From Jiangella aurantiaca (lineage in GTDB: Bacteria; Actinomycetota; Actinomycetes; Jiangellales; Jiangellaceae), in assembly GCF_004349105.1 (NCBI RefSeq), contig NZ_SMLB01000001.1, positions 1 to 64,000 on the forward strand: 64,000 bases of DNA, in the 5' to 3' direction. The position numbers and the translations under genes were made by a program. The notes under the pieces are model-generated. The model had not been told where the DNA came from. It was given only the letters and a program-made list of their open reading frames with translations, and did no database searches. Below, one piece after another: positions 33,600-42,507 of the stretch; position 1 is the stretch's first letter; each line of letters starts with the position of its first letter.

Positions 33600-34406
33600 A
33601 TGGACACGTCCGCGAACGTCGCTGGCCTGGTCGACCTCGGCCTGACCAGCTACGAGGCGCGGGCGTACGTCGCGCTCGTCGGCCGCCGCGACGCCACCCC
33701 GGCGGAGATCTCGAGGATGGCGTCCATCCCGCGGCAGCGCGCCTACGACGTGCTGGCGACGCTGTCCGAGCGTGGGCTGGTCGTGCAAGTGCCGGGCCAT
33801 GTGGTGCGCTACCGCGCGCAGCCGCCGGACCACGTCGCCGAGCTGCTGCTCGCGGTGCGCCGGCGCGAGCTGGACCGGCTGACGCAGATCAGCGCGGACG
33901 TCGCGGGCGAGCTGCGTTCGCTGTTCCAGCGCGGCCAGGACCACGGCAACCCGTTCGACTACGTCGAGGTGCTGCGCGACCGCGAACACGCCGTCGAACG
34001 CGTGCAGCAGCTGTGGACCGACGCCCGGCACGAGGTGCTGACGTTCGTCCACCCGCCCTATCTCGGCGCGTCGACGCCGTCGACGGACGCGGTGCCGGCG
34101 GGCATCGTGCAGCGCTCCATCTACGAGACGTCCATCCTCGACGACCCGCGGATGGCCGAGCGGGTGCGGACGTGGGCAGCGCTGGGCGAGCAGATCCGGC
34201 TGGCCACCGAGCTGCCGCTGAAGCTGACCATCGTCGACGGCCGGTCGGTGGCGTTCAACATGCCCGACCCCGCCGAGGGCGACGGCTCGGTGACGACGCT
34301 GGTCGTCCAGCACGAGGCGTTGGCGGCGACGCTGAAGATCGCGTTCGAGAGCCTGTGGGCGCAGGCGCGGACGCTGGACGACGTGGCCGCGGCGCGGTCG
34401 TACTGA
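33600..34406 (+). CDS. TrmB-family transcriptional regulator
   Basis: A 268-residue regulator with an N-terminal winged helix (GLVDLGLTSYEARAYVALVG ... TPAEISRMASIPRQRAYDVLATLSERGLV), a helical linker, and a C-terminal phospholipase-D-like effector domain (from VQQLWTDARHEVLTFVHPPYL). Archaeal TrmB proteins sense sugars; bacterial ones are little studied. ATG 33600 is preceded by AGGGTGA. The gene diverges from the large subtilase, and a clear inverted repeat lies in its own leader, so I infer it controls itself and perhaps protease production. Confidence 0.8.
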   Translation: MDTSANVAGLVDLGLTSYEARAYVALVGRRDATPAEISRMASIPRQRAYDVLATLSERGLVVQVPGHVVRYRAQPPDHVAELLLAVRRRELDRLTQISADVAGELRSLFQRGQDHGNPFDYVEVLRDREHAVERVQQLWTDARHEVLTFVHPPYLGASTPSTDAVPAGIVQRSIYETSILDDPRMAERVRTWAALGEQIRLATELPLKLTIVDGRSVAFNMPDPAEGDGSVTTLVVQHEALAATLKIAFESLWAQARTLDDVAAARSY

Positions 34407-34410
34407 CCGT

Positions 34411-34842
34411 TCAGAGCCCGAGCCGGGGCGCCTCGATGGCGGGGCAGGTGTCCATGACGACGTCCAGCCCGGCGGCCTTGGCCCGCTCAGCCGCCTCCTC
34501 GTCGATGACGCCCAGCTGCAGCCAGACGGCCCTGATGCCCAGCCGCTCCTTCTCCGCGATCGCGTCGTCGACCACCTCGCCGACCCGCCGGCTGTTCACG
34601 AAGCAGTCCACGACGTCCACCGGCCCCGGCACGTCGGCCAGCTTCTTGTAGCCGATCGCGCCGAGGGTGTCCTCGCCGCGCGGGTTCACCGGCACGATCG
34701 TCATGCCGAGGCGGTCGCCGAGGAACTGCGCGACCCCGTACGCGGCGCGCGCCGTGTTCTGCGACAACCCGACGACGGCCCAGGTGGCGGGGGTGGCAAG
34801 CAGCCGGCGGACGGTCTCGGGATCGTTCACGTGCGTGCTCAC
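34411..34842 (-). CDS. CoA-binding Rossmann protein (YccU-like)
   Basis: A 143-residue single-domain protein of the CoA_binding_2 family. WAVVGLSQNTARAAYGVAQFL is the nucleotide loop, IVPVNPRG the second strand, then VDVVDCFVNSRRVGEVVDDA, AVWLQLGVIDEEAAERAKAAGL and the terminal MDTCPAIE. The family binds CoA and in some species is linked to redox or CoA-thiol protection; no reaction is assigned. GTG 34842 was chosen; 34851 and 34830 are alternatives. The stop is five bases from the TrmB-type stop on the other strand. Confidence 0.83.
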   Translation of the reverse strand: MSTHVNDPETVRRLLATPATWAVVGLSQNTARAAYGVAQFLGDRLGMTIVPVNPRGEDTLGAIGYKKLADVPGPVDVVDCFVNSRRVGEVVDDAIAEKERLGIRAVWLQLGVIDEEAAERAKAAGLDVVMDTCPAIEAPRLGL

Positions 34843-34929
34843 TCCCTCCACCCTACGTCGGGTCTAGGATCGCCCGCATGGGCCGCCGTCCCTCGACGAA
34901 CACCGTGGTTTCTTCACTCGCTTCGTGGG

Positions 34930-34999
34930 CACTTCACCCGCCGGAGGACCGGATACCGCGCCGTTCCGGCCCTGGTGTGGTCTCGAAACGAGTGAGGTG
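34930..34999. repeat. 70-nt palindromic repeat, family 1, copy 2
   Basis: The same length and ends as copy 1: CACTTCACCCG at 34930-34940 pairs with CGAGTGAGGTG at 34989-34999, and GGACC/GGTC and ATACC/GGTGT pairings lie inside. The interior has diverged more than the ends. It lies 28 bp after the SMC-like gene's stop codon (in transcription direction), so it may also end that operon's transcript. No DUF559-type gene is beside this copy. Confidence 0.7.
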
Positions 35000-35026
35000 C
35001 ACACCGCCCGGGTGACAACGCCCGGT

Positions 35027-38000
35027 TCAGGCCGTGCCGGTCGACTCGACGTCGAGGGTGCCGGGGCGGTAGGAGGACATCCACGAGTGCAGCAGCTCGA
35101 CGCGGTCGGTGTTGGCGTCGTTGCCGACGACGACCGGCTCCTCGTTGTAGGCCATGGTGTCCGACCGGCGCCGCAGCTTGATGTAGAGGCCGGACGCCTC
35201 GATGGCGTAGCGCTCCATGTCGTCCTGCAGCGCGCCGACGACGGTGATGTTGTGGTCGTTGCCGATCCGCTCGAACAGGGCGACGGCCTCGCGGCGGTGC
35301 TGCTTGCCGAGGTTGCGGCCGAGCTCGTCGAGGATGAGCAGTAGCGGCCGGTCGCCGCCGCGGGCCAGCGCCGCGGCGCAGACCAGCTTGACCGCCTTCT
35401 CGTCCATCTGGGCGGTGTTGCTGCGCAGCGTGTAGGCGGACATCCGCTGGCCCTCGGCGCGGCGCCACTTCGGGCTGACCGTCCACCGCCACGGCTTGTC
35501 CGGCTCCGACGGCGGCTCGGGCTCGGGGTAGTCCAGGCCGGCGCCGTAGCCGCCGTACTCCTGGTCGAGCCGGTCGAACTCCGCGGCTACCTTACGAAGC
35601 ATCGTCTTGATGCCGGCGGCGAGCGACGTCCGGTGGGCGCGCACCGTCTGCTCGGCCTCGCTGTACCCGAGCCGGGCGGCGTCGAGGTCGGCGGTGCGGC
35701 GGGCCCGCTGCTCGGCGATCTGCTTGAGCTGGTGCCGGTCGTGGTCCTCGTGGTCGCGCAGGTGGGTGTCCAGCGCCCGCAGCAGCGCCGCGACCAGCGA
35801 GACCCGCGTCTCCAGGGCCGCGCCGGACCAGTTCGGCGTGACCAGCAGCTCGCGCAGCTCCGCGGTCAGCTCCTCCGGTGGGGTGCCGGGCGGGAAGCAG
35901 CGGACGGCGACCTCGTCGGTGAGGCGGGTGGCGTCCTCGTCCCAGGCCGTAGTGGTGCGGGTTTGCAGGTCGGCCTGGAGCTCGACGAGGTGCCGGCGGG
36001 CGGCGTCGGGGGAATCGCCCCAGGCCTTCTCGCGGTCGAGCAGGGCGAGGCGGTCGCGCTCCTCGGTCAGCGCGAACCGGTCGGCCTCCTTCTCGCGCAG
36101 CGTCTGCGTGAGCCGCTTGCGGGTGTCGCGGAGGCTGGTGATCCGCTCCTCGCGGGAGTTGTGCACACCCAGCTCGTGGGCGTAGGCGGCCTCGGCCTCG
36201 GTCAGCCCGGGGGCGAGCGCATCGCGGTGCTCCTGGCGCTCCGCGTTGGCCGCGCGCAGCTCGCCGATCTCGTCCTGCAACGCCTCGGCGCGCTCCGCGG
36301 CCTCGGCCGCCTTCGCCCGCGTCTCGGCGCGCGACAGCGCCGTCCGGGCCTGCTCGACCACCGCGGCCGCCGCGTCGAGGGACGCGGTCAGCTCGCGGTG
36401 CGCCTCCTGGGCGGCGGCGACGCGGGCCGGCTGGCCGGTGATCGGCTCGGCGAACCCGCCGATGGCCAGCACCCCGGCGGCTTCGTCGACGACGGCGCCC
36501 TTGCCGGCCCGCGCGGCGACGGCGTCGAGGAACGTCGACAGATCGAAGCCACCGGCAGCGACATTTCGGGGGTCGGCCAGCACCAGCAGCGACCCGGGCA
36601 GCCCGGCCAGCGCCTTCGCCGCCTTCGTCGCGTCCTTCCGGCCGACCACCACGGCCTCGCGGTACGGCGACAGCCGCGGCTCCCACGCGTCCCGCTCGGC
36701 GGGGTCGACGGCGACGACGTCGACCAGCGCCGCGGCGCCGAGACCGGCCGCGCGCAGCCGTTCCACCTGCTCCGCGGCGACGTCGTCGCCGGACTCGGCC
36801 GCCGCCATCCGGCGGGCCGCCTCGTTCGCCGCGGCCCGGGCCACCGCCTGCGCCGCGATCGCGTCCTCCAGCGCGGTCCGCGCCTCGGCCAGCTCCGCCG
36901 CGGCGACGTCCGGGGTGCGGCCGTCTGCGGCGCGTGCCTCGTCGGAGAGCTGGCGCTGCGTCGTCGTCAGGCGGTCGAGGTGCTGGGTGGCGGCCAGCTG
37001 GGCGGCCTCCAGCTCGCGGTCGCGGGCGATCAGTTCGTTGCGCTTGCGCTGGGCCGCCTCGAACCGGCGCGCGGACTCGTCGTCGTCGGTCAGCGCGGCC
37101 AGCCGGTCCTCGACCGCCTCGAGCTCCTGGCGCAGCGCCGCCTCGGTGTCGTCCAGCTCGGCCAGCGCCTGACGCAGCTCCGCCGCGCGCTCGACGCCGT
37201 CCAGCAGGTGCCGGGCGCAGCGCGACCGCCACGCCGTCCGCGCCTCGCCGAGCAGCTCCCTGGCCGCGAGCCGGCGGGCGATGCCGGCTTCGATGACCGC
37301 GACCTCGCTCTCCCACTCGGCGATCTGCCGCTCGGTCTCCTCGACCTCGCTGCGGTGCCGGTGCTCGGCCGAGCGGAGCACCTGCTCGTGCTCCAGCTCG
37401 CGGTCCAGTCCGGTGAGCGTGGCGATCGCGTCGAAGATCCGGTGCGGCGGGAGGTCGTTCAGAGGCTGGGCCAGCAGGTTCGCCGCCTGGCTGGACCGCA
37501 CCGACGTCGAGAGGAACGACACGCAGCGCGCGTTCTGCCCGAACAACACCCGCGACAGCTGACCGGCGTGGAAGTCGGTGCGGCCGTTGCTGCGCGGCAG
37601 TTGCCCCCACAGCTCGTCGACTCGCGCGGCCCGCTCGGACTCCGTCGCCCCATAGGGCACGTGCAGCCCACTGGTCCAGCGCAGGTCGAGGTAGGGCGCC
37701 TTGCGGTTGATCCGGAGCCAGACCGTGACGGCGTCGTCCTGCGGCGCGCTGCCGGGCGGCGCGAAGACGCCGATGACGTAGCCGCGGTCGACGTTGGACC
37801 AGCGGCCCTCCTGCGCGGCCAGCTCGGCGGTGAACAGCAGCTCGGCCGCGCCGGCGGCGCCGCTGGCCAGCTTCCACTGCTCGTCGGCATGCAGCAGGCT
37901 CAGCGCGGCGATGAACGAGGACTTCCCGGCGCCGTTGGAGTCCTTCGGCCCCTGCCCGGCGACGGTGACCAGGCCCTGGCCGATCATCGGGACCGGGTGG

Positions 38001-38089
38001 GTGGACAGCCGGGAGATGTCGACGACCTGGACGCCGACGAGCACCCGCTCGCCGACGACGTCGAAGGCGCCCGGTGCGGCAGCGCTCAC
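35027..38089 (-). CDS. SMC/MukB-like ATPase of a condensin-type operon
   Basis: A 1020-residue ABC-type SMC-like protein. Walker A is GPKDSNGAGKSSFI with Lys56; Walker B is LLLILDELG with Asp921 and catalytic Glu922. Between them lie two long charged heptad stretches (residues about 150-450 and 565-830) separated by a globular hinge-like segment near 455-560 containing VDPAERDAWEPRLSPYREAV. Size and head sequence are closest to MksB/JetC. In place of a canonical LSGGE signature the segment before Walker B reads NTAQMDEKAVKLVC. GTG 38089 overlaps the upstream stop (GTGA). It is the last gene of a four-gene operon and no nuclease follows. Confidence 0.8.
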   Translation of the reverse strand: MSAAAPGAFDVVGERVLVGVQVVDISRLSTHPVPMIGQGLVTVAGQGPKDSNGAGKSSFIAALSLLHADEQWKLASGAAGAAELLFTAELAAQEGRWSNVDRGYVIGVFAPPGSAPQDDAVTVWLRINRKAPYLDLRWTSGLHVPYGATESERAARVDELWGQLPRSNGRTDFHAGQLSRVLFGQNARCVSFLSTSVRSSQAANLLAQPLNDLPPHRIFDAIATLTGLDRELEHEQVLRSAEHRHRSEVEETERQIAEWESEVAVIEAGIARRLAARELLGEARTAWRSRCARHLLDGVERAAELRQALAELDDTEAALRQELEAVEDRLAALTDDDESARRFEAAQRKRNELIARDRELEAAQLAATQHLDRLTTTQRQLSDEARAADGRTPDVAAAELAEARTALEDAIAAQAVARAAANEAARRMAAAESGDDVAAEQVERLRAAGLGAAALVDVVAVDPAERDAWEPRLSPYREAVVVGRKDATKAAKALAGLPGSLLVLADPRNVAAGGFDLSTFLDAVAARAGKGAVVDEAAGVLAIGGFAEPITGQPARVAAAQEAHRELTASLDAAAAVVEQARTALSRAETRAKAAEAAERAEALQDEIGELRAANAERQEHRDALAPGLTEAEAAYAHELGVHNSREERITSLRDTRKRLTQTLREKEADRFALTEERDRLALLDREKAWGDSPDAARRHLVELQADLQTRTTTAWDEDATRLTDEVAVRCFPPGTPPEELTAELRELLVTPNWSGAALETRVSLVAALLRALDTHLRDHEDHDRHQLKQIAEQRARRTADLDAARLGYSEAEQTVRAHRTSLAAGIKTMLRKVAAEFDRLDQEYGGYGAGLDYPEPEPPSEPDKPWRWTVSPKWRRAEGQRMSAYTLRSNTAQMDEKAVKLVCAAALARGGDRPLLLILDELGRNLGKQHRREAVALFERIGNDHNITVVGALQDDMERYAIEASGLYIKLRRRSDTMAYNEEPVVVGNDANTDRVELLHSWMSSYRPGTLDVESTGTA

Positions 38090-38796
38090 GTGTCCTCGTT
38101 CCTCTCGGTGGTGCTCGTCGCCGGGTCGGCCGCGGCCGCGACCGGGGCGGGGGCCGCCGCCGGACGGCGGGCGCGGATCGCCGCGGCCAGCGGGCTGTCC
38201 GGCGCGGCGGCCAGGATCAGCTCGTGCTCCAGCCGCTCCCGGGCCGCCTTGGTGAGCCGGTGCAGCGCGGGTCCGGGCAGGTAGGCGGGGCCGTCGGTGA
38301 CCGCGGACCGGCCGCGCGGCGGGGCGATCTGCACCAGCCCAGCGGCCCGCAGCCGCTGCAGCGCCGGCCGGATCTCGCCGCGTGGCAACTGGGTGTACCG
38401 CGTCAGCTCGTCGACCGAGGTCGGATGGGCCGACGTCCACGAGTCGCCGCTGACCAGCCCTTGACTTCGCGGGATCGCGACCGAGTGGACCAGCACCAGC
38501 ACCAGGACCGCGCGGTCGATGCGCGACTGGGCCGTGGCGCCCTCGGCGGCCAGCCGCGCCACGACGTCGTCGCGGAACCCCGACGTCCAGTGCGTGCTGC
38601 CGACCCGGACCAGCGTGCGGCCGAGCCGGTACAGCAGCCGTTGCAGGTCGCGGCGGACGGTCGCGTCGCGCAGCGCCAGCAGCTGCGCCTCGGGGACCGG
38701 CTCGCGGCCGTGCTCCAGCGCGGCGAACGCGGCCAGCACCTCGTCGCGGTGGCGCTCGTTCAGCTCGGCGAGGGCACTGTCGAAGACCGCGCTCAT
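38086..38796 (-). CDS. Winged-helix subunit of condensin-like operon (MukE/JetB-like?)
   Basis: A 236-residue protein: an N-terminal helical half (ALAELNERHRDEVLAAFAAL ... RRDLQRLLYRLGRTLVRVG), a winged helix in the middle (SVDELTRYTQLPRGEIRPALQRLRAAGLVQIAPPRG), and a disordered Ala/Pro tail. Small winged-helix proteins between a kleisin and an SMC are the mark of MukE/JetB/ScpB (kite) subunits. I know no family name for it. ATG 38796 overlaps the previous stop by ATGA, and its own stop overlaps the SMC start, so all are made in fixed ratio. Confidence 0.6.
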   Translation of the reverse strand: MSAVFDSALAELNERHRDEVLAAFAALEHGREPVPEAQLLALRDATVRRDLQRLLYRLGRTLVRVGSTHWTSGFRDDVVARLAAEGATAQSRIDRAVLVLVLVHSVAIPRSQGLVSGDSWTSAHPTSVDELTRYTQLPRGEIRPALQRLRAAGLVQIAPPRGRSAVTDGPAYLPGPALHRLTKAARERLEHELILAAAPDSPLAAAIRARRPAAAPAPVAAAADPATSTTERNEDT

Positions 38797-39326
38797 GCGC
38801 CGCCCGCCGGTGGGGCGGGCAGCGAGCGCCACAGCTCGCGCAGCGTGCTCAGCTCCGCGGCGCTCCACGACGCGACCCGCGGGCCGAGCCGGACGACGCG
38901 GGTGTCCTCGTCGAACAGCACCCAGCCGGCACCGGCCAGCCGGCGCACCGCGCCCATCGCGGCGGCGTGCAGCGCGCGCTCGTCGCGGCTGCCGGTGATG
39001 GCCCGGAACACGCCGATGACGTGGTCGAACGGCGCCGGCACGGCAGGCCAGACCGGGCCGGTGGGCTCGTTCCAGCAGCAGCGCAGGCAGGCCGCCAGCA
39101 CGCGCGCGGTGTCGTTCGGCTGGTCGACGGCGATGCCCGGCAGCCCGAGCTCGTCGAGCACGTCCGGGCGGGCGTTGTCAGGCAGCTCGGGCAGCAGCCA
39201 GACGGCACTCGCGTCCGGCTCGACCAGGCGGATCATGCCGGTGGGGTGGGCGCTGGCGGGCGGGACGCGCTCGGGTCCGGCCGCGCGGTGCCGCGCCCAC
39301 CAGAGGGCGGTGTCGTCGATGCTCAT
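38793..39326 (-). CDS. Small second subunit of condensin-like operon
   Basis: A 177-residue protein that I do not recognise. The sequence is Trp-rich (ALWWARHR, CCWNEPTGPVWPAV, RVASWSAAELSTLRELWRSL) and the C-terminal 60 residues read as another winged helix (ALHAAAMGAVRRLAGAGWVLFDEDTRVV). The start is one base after the kleisin-like stop (TGACATG) and its end overlaps the next gene. A second small subunit is not part of MukBEF, MksBEF or Wadjet as usually described, unless it plays the kite role itself. Confidence 0.55.
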   Translation of the reverse strand: MSIDDTALWWARHRAAGPERVPPASAHPTGMIRLVEPDASAVWLLPELPDNARPDVLDELGLPGIAVDQPNDTARVLAACLRCCWNEPTGPVWPAVPAPFDHVIGVFRAITGSRDERALHAAAMGAVRRLAGAGWVLFDEDTRVVRLGPRVASWSAAELSTLRELWRSLPAPPAGGA

Positions 39327-39327
39327 G

Positions 39328-40548
39328 TCAGGCGGCGTCCTCGGTGCGGCCGCGGCGGAACGTCCCGTCCGACACCCAGGACGGGCTGCCGCCGGGGTCG
39401 ACGTGCAGGCCGTCGGACCAGGTCAGCTCGTACGCGAGGTCGGGATGGTGGTGGATGGCGGTGAGGTCGGCCAGCAACCGGCGGGCGGCCAGCCAGTCGC
39501 CGGCATCGTCGAGCACATCCGAGACCGCCACGGCGTCGCCGTCGCCGAGCAGCCGCTCCGCGGTCTCGCGCAGGCTCGCGGCGTCGTCGGCCGGGCGGAC
39601 GTCGTCCGGCGGTGGTGCGGCCGGGCCCTCGGGCCGGGGCGGCGGCTGCCGGACGGTGTTCGCGCCGCGGCCGCTCTCGACCGCCTCGGTGAGCAGGTTC
39701 GGCGAGAACCACGGCGCCGGCGCGTCGAAGACGAACGTGTCGAGCACCCCGGCGAGGTCGTCCTCGTTCGCCGTCCTGGCGAAGCTCAGCCAGGTCTCGA
39801 CGGACAGCAGCCCGAGCGCCCGCGTCGTCCCGGCCCGCTCGATCAGCCGCCCGGCCGCCTTCTCGACGGCGTCGCCGTACGCGGCCAGCGCGACCCGCAG
39901 CGCCGTGCACTCGCGGTCCAGCTGCGGCCAGCGGTTCAGCACGACGGTGTGGACCTCTTCGGCCTGGCTGATCAGGCCCTTGTTGCCCCAGAGCAGCTGC
40001 GCGTGGTCGCCCAGCTGCTCGGCGGTGCTGCCGGCGGCGAGGATGGCCAGCTCGTTGCCGAGGTGGCGGAAGATCCGGGTCAGCCGGCTGATCGTGGTCT
40101 GCCCGGTCTCGGGTTCGGCGTCGGGCGCGGTGACGCTGACGTGCTCGAGCGTGAGCAGCTGGTGCAGCTCGGCCTGACCGCCCTGCTCGGCCAGCCGGCG
40201 CAGGAACAGCAGCATGACATACGGCGCGAACGCGGCCCGGTGGAACCGCTCGTTGGGGCGGTCGACGACCTTGCTGATCGCGCCGTAGTCGCGGAGCACC
40301 TCGAACCGGCGGTGGATGAGGCCGGGGTCGATCGGCCGGCACGCGGCGACCGCCTGGTCGACGGTGAGCCCGTCGCGCCCGGCGTCGGCGAACGCGTCGA
40401 GGATCGCCTCGTCGACGTCGAGCAGCTCGAGATCGCTGATCATCGCGCCGGACTCGCGCGCGAGCACCGCGAAGACCTGCCGGTACAGCCGCTCGACGGC
40501 GGCGTCGCCGGCGAGCTGGTCCAGCGTCAGCTCGGGCCCGGCGGTCAT
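39328..40548 (-). CDS. Kleisin-like (MukF/JetA-like) subunit
   Basis: A 406-residue, mainly helical protein, first gene of the operon. An N-terminal winged helix (GLTVDQAVAACRPIDPGLIHRRFEVLRDYGAISKV then PNERFHRAAFAPYVMLLFLR) is followed by long helices (TISRLTRIFRHLGNELAIL ... HTVVLNRWPQLDRECTALRVALAAYGDAV), a Pro-rich linker near 305-335 and a C-terminal domain. Length, wing-then-helix order and position match MukF/JetA proteins, which bridge the SMC heads. Assignment is from architecture and context. ATG 40548 starts it; the ribosome site is weak. Confidence 0.65.
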   Translation of the reverse strand: MTAGPELTLDQLAGDAAVERLYRQVFAVLARESGAMISDLELLDVDEAILDAFADAGRDGLTVDQAVAACRPIDPGLIHRRFEVLRDYGAISKVVDRPNERFHRAAFAPYVMLLFLRRLAEQGGQAELHQLLTLEHVSVTAPDAEPETGQTTISRLTRIFRHLGNELAILAAGSTAEQLGDHAQLLWGNKGLISQAEEVHTVVLNRWPQLDRECTALRVALAAYGDAVEKAAGRLIERAGTTRALGLLSVETWLSFARTANEDDLAGVLDTFVFDAPAPWFSPNLLTEAVESGRGANTVRQPPPRPEGPAAPPPDDVRPADDAASLRETAERLLGDGDAVAVSDVLDDAGDWLAARRLLADLTAIHHHPDLAYELTWSDGLHVDPGGSPSWVSDGTFRRGRTEDAA

Positions 40549-40638
40549 CGGGACAGCATGCCATCCGGGGTGGGCCGTCTGTCCAACCGAAAGGCGTTGC
40601 AGCCGACCGCGAGGTCTGACGCAGTCGGTGAAGAAGAG

Positions 40639-41340
40639 TCAGTTCCGCTGGCCCGCCGGCCGGACGATGATCTCGTTGACGTCGACGTGCGGCGGCTGCC
40701 CGACGGCGTAGAGGACCGCGCGGGCGACGTCGTCGGGGTGGAGCCTCGGGTCGTTTGCCCGGCTCGGCGGGATCGACTCGGTGTCGACGAGTCCCGGCTG
40801 CAGCAGCGTGACCCGGATGCCGGTGCCGACGCACTCCGCGCGGATCGCCTGGGCCAGCCCGGTGACCGCCCACTTGGTCGCGGCGTACAGGTTGCCGGGA
40901 CGGACGCCGCGCCCGGCGGCCGAGCCGGTGAAGAGTAGGTGACCTCGCGTCTTCAGCAGCGCGGGGAGGGTCGCGCGCGCGGTCAGCGCCGGGCCGTAGA
41001 CGTTGGTGAGCACCAGGTCGCGCCACTCCTCGGGTGGTGCGCCGGTGGTGCCGAGGAACGACGTGACGACGCTGGCGCCGGCGTTCGCAAGGGCGACGTC
41101 GAGCCGGCCGAAGCGCTCCTCGGCCTCGGCGACGACGCTGGTCAGCGCCGTCCAGTCGGTGACATCGGCGACGCGAGCGAGCGCCCGGGACGGCCCGCCG
41201 AACTCGTCGGCCAGGGCCTCGAGCGGTGCCGCCGTCCGGCCGGTGAGGACGAGGCGATGGCCCGCGGCGGCAGCCTGCCGGGCGACGGCCGCGCCGATGC
41301 CGCGGGACGCGCCGGTGATCAGGAACACGGGGTCGGTCAT
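40639..41340 (-). CDS. Short-chain dehydrogenase/reductase
   Basis: A 233-residue classical SDR: cofactor loop TGASRGIG, the stabilising ALANAGA, the catalytic Ser (LFTGSAAG) and YAATK dyad, and PGLVDTES after the active site. An Arg in TGRTAAP after strand 2 favours NADPH. The substrate is unknown. The gene is 90 bp upstream of the condensin-like operon on the same strand but there is no overlap, so I treat it as separate. Confidence 0.88.
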   Translation of the reverse strand: MTDPVFLITGASRGIGAAVARQAAAAGHRLVLTGRTAAPLEALADEFGGPSRALARVADVTDWTALTSVVAEAEERFGRLDVALANAGASVVTSFLGTTGAPPEEWRDLVLTNVYGPALTARATLPALLKTRGHLLFTGSAAGRGVRPGNLYAATKWAVTGLAQAIRAECVGTGIRVTLLQPGLVDTESIPPSRANDPRLHPDDVARAVLYAVGQPPHVDVNEIIVRPAGQRN

Positions 41341-41360
41341 GCGCCGACCCTAGGCCGCCG

Positions 41361-42335
41361 TCAGGGCTTGTCGACCACCACCACGTCGTAGTCCGTGCCC
41401 GGCGGGACGCCGCTTCCCAGCGGTGGCGGCAGGCCGACGTCGAAGCGGGCGTTGACCACGGCCAGCCGGTTGCCGTGCTCTGCCACCGTGGTGGGGATAC
41501 GGAACAGGCCATCCACGTCGGCGTCGGTGATGACGTCGGTGATCCGGCCGCTGGACAGGTCCGGGCTCAGCGTGACGCCGACGACACGGTTGGCGAAGTT
41601 CTCCACCACCCAGAGCGTCCGGCCGTCGAGCAGGATGCCGTCGAGCGTGCCGGGCGTGAGAGCGCCGCCGGTCACCGTGATCTGCCGGCTGGCGCCGGTG
41701 GCCGGGTCGACCGTCATGATCGCGCCCAGGCCGGTGTGCGCGACGATCAGCGTGCGGCCGTTCGGCGTGGCGGTGATGCCGTTGAGGTTGAAGTCGCCCG
41801 CGATGGTGGCGGCCGGGCCGCTCAGCGGGATCGTCTCGGGCGAGCCGGCGCCGTCGGGGCCGAGCGGTATCCGGTAGAGCACCGGGTTGGCCGAGTCGGT
41901 GACGTACGCCGCCTCCCGGGTGACCGTGACGTCGTTGATGATGCCCGTTCCGGGCGGCGTGAGCTCGACGTCGGCCAGCGGGGCGCCGTCGCGGCTGTCG
42001 TAGACGAAGACCCGCCCGGTGATGCCGCCGGCGACGACGATCGTGTGGTGCCGCTCGTCCACCTTCAGGCCGACGGCCTGCCGGCCGGGCGGCGCGTCGA
42101 CGAAGACGGCGCCGGCGCCGGTGCCCAGATCGCCCCGGTAGATGTCGCCGTCGACCAGCGAGCCGACGTAGAAGGTGTCGCCGGTGCCGACGGCGATTCC
42201 CTCGGGCGAGAAGTCGTCCGGCAGCGGCACCGATTCGGGCGAGGGCCGCGCGGCGGCCGTCGTCAGCACGGCGGCTGGTATGACGAGCAACAGCGTGACG
42301 AGCTTGGACGTGCTGGACATGATGGCCTTGGACAT
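41361..42335 (-). CDS. Secreted SMP-30/NHL-type beta-propeller protein
   Basis: A 324-residue exported protein. It has a signal-type helix (SSTSKLVTLLLVIPAAVLTTAAA) and then six repeating blades of the gluconolactonase/NHL kind, e.g. SPEGIAVGTGDTFYVGSLVDGDIYR, NGITATPNGRTLIVAHTGLG, DGILLDGRTLWVVENFANRVVGV. Related proteins are lactonases or simple binding scaffolds; the metal ligands of true SMP-30 enzymes cannot be confirmed. ATG 42335 has GAGGGGG 8 nt upstream. It diverges from the ROK regulator. Confidence 0.75.
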   Translation of the reverse strand: MSKAIMSSTSKLVTLLLVIPAAVLTTAAARPSPESVPLPDDFSPEGIAVGTGDTFYVGSLVDGDIYRGDLGTGAGAVFVDAPPGRQAVGLKVDERHHTIVVAGGITGRVFVYDSRDGAPLADVELTPPGTGIINDVTVTREAAYVTDSANPVLYRIPLGPDGAGSPETIPLSGPAATIAGDFNLNGITATPNGRTLIVAHTGLGAIMTVDPATGASRQITVTGGALTPGTLDGILLDGRTLWVVENFANRVVGVTLSPDLSSGRITDVITDADVDGLFRIPTTVAEHGNRLAVVNARFDVGLPPPLGSGVPPGTDYDVVVVDKP

Positions 42336-42507
42336 GATGGCCGCCCCCTCGAGGCCGGGTCCGATGCGCTTGTTCCGGTATAGCCGTCGTCGCCCGCGAC
42401 GTCCAGCGCTGTGGACGCCGATCCTCGCCGGGTCCGGGGGCCGGTTGTACCGTGTCGGCAAGAATTCTTTTCACAAGAGTGTTTCCAGATGCCGGATCGG
42501 AGATCAC

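Noticed and set aside
35027-40548. Calling the operon a Wadjet (JetABCD) system.
   Set aside because: No JetD-like gene is present in the operon or next to it, and the two small subunits do not fit the usual set; the label would overstate the evidence.
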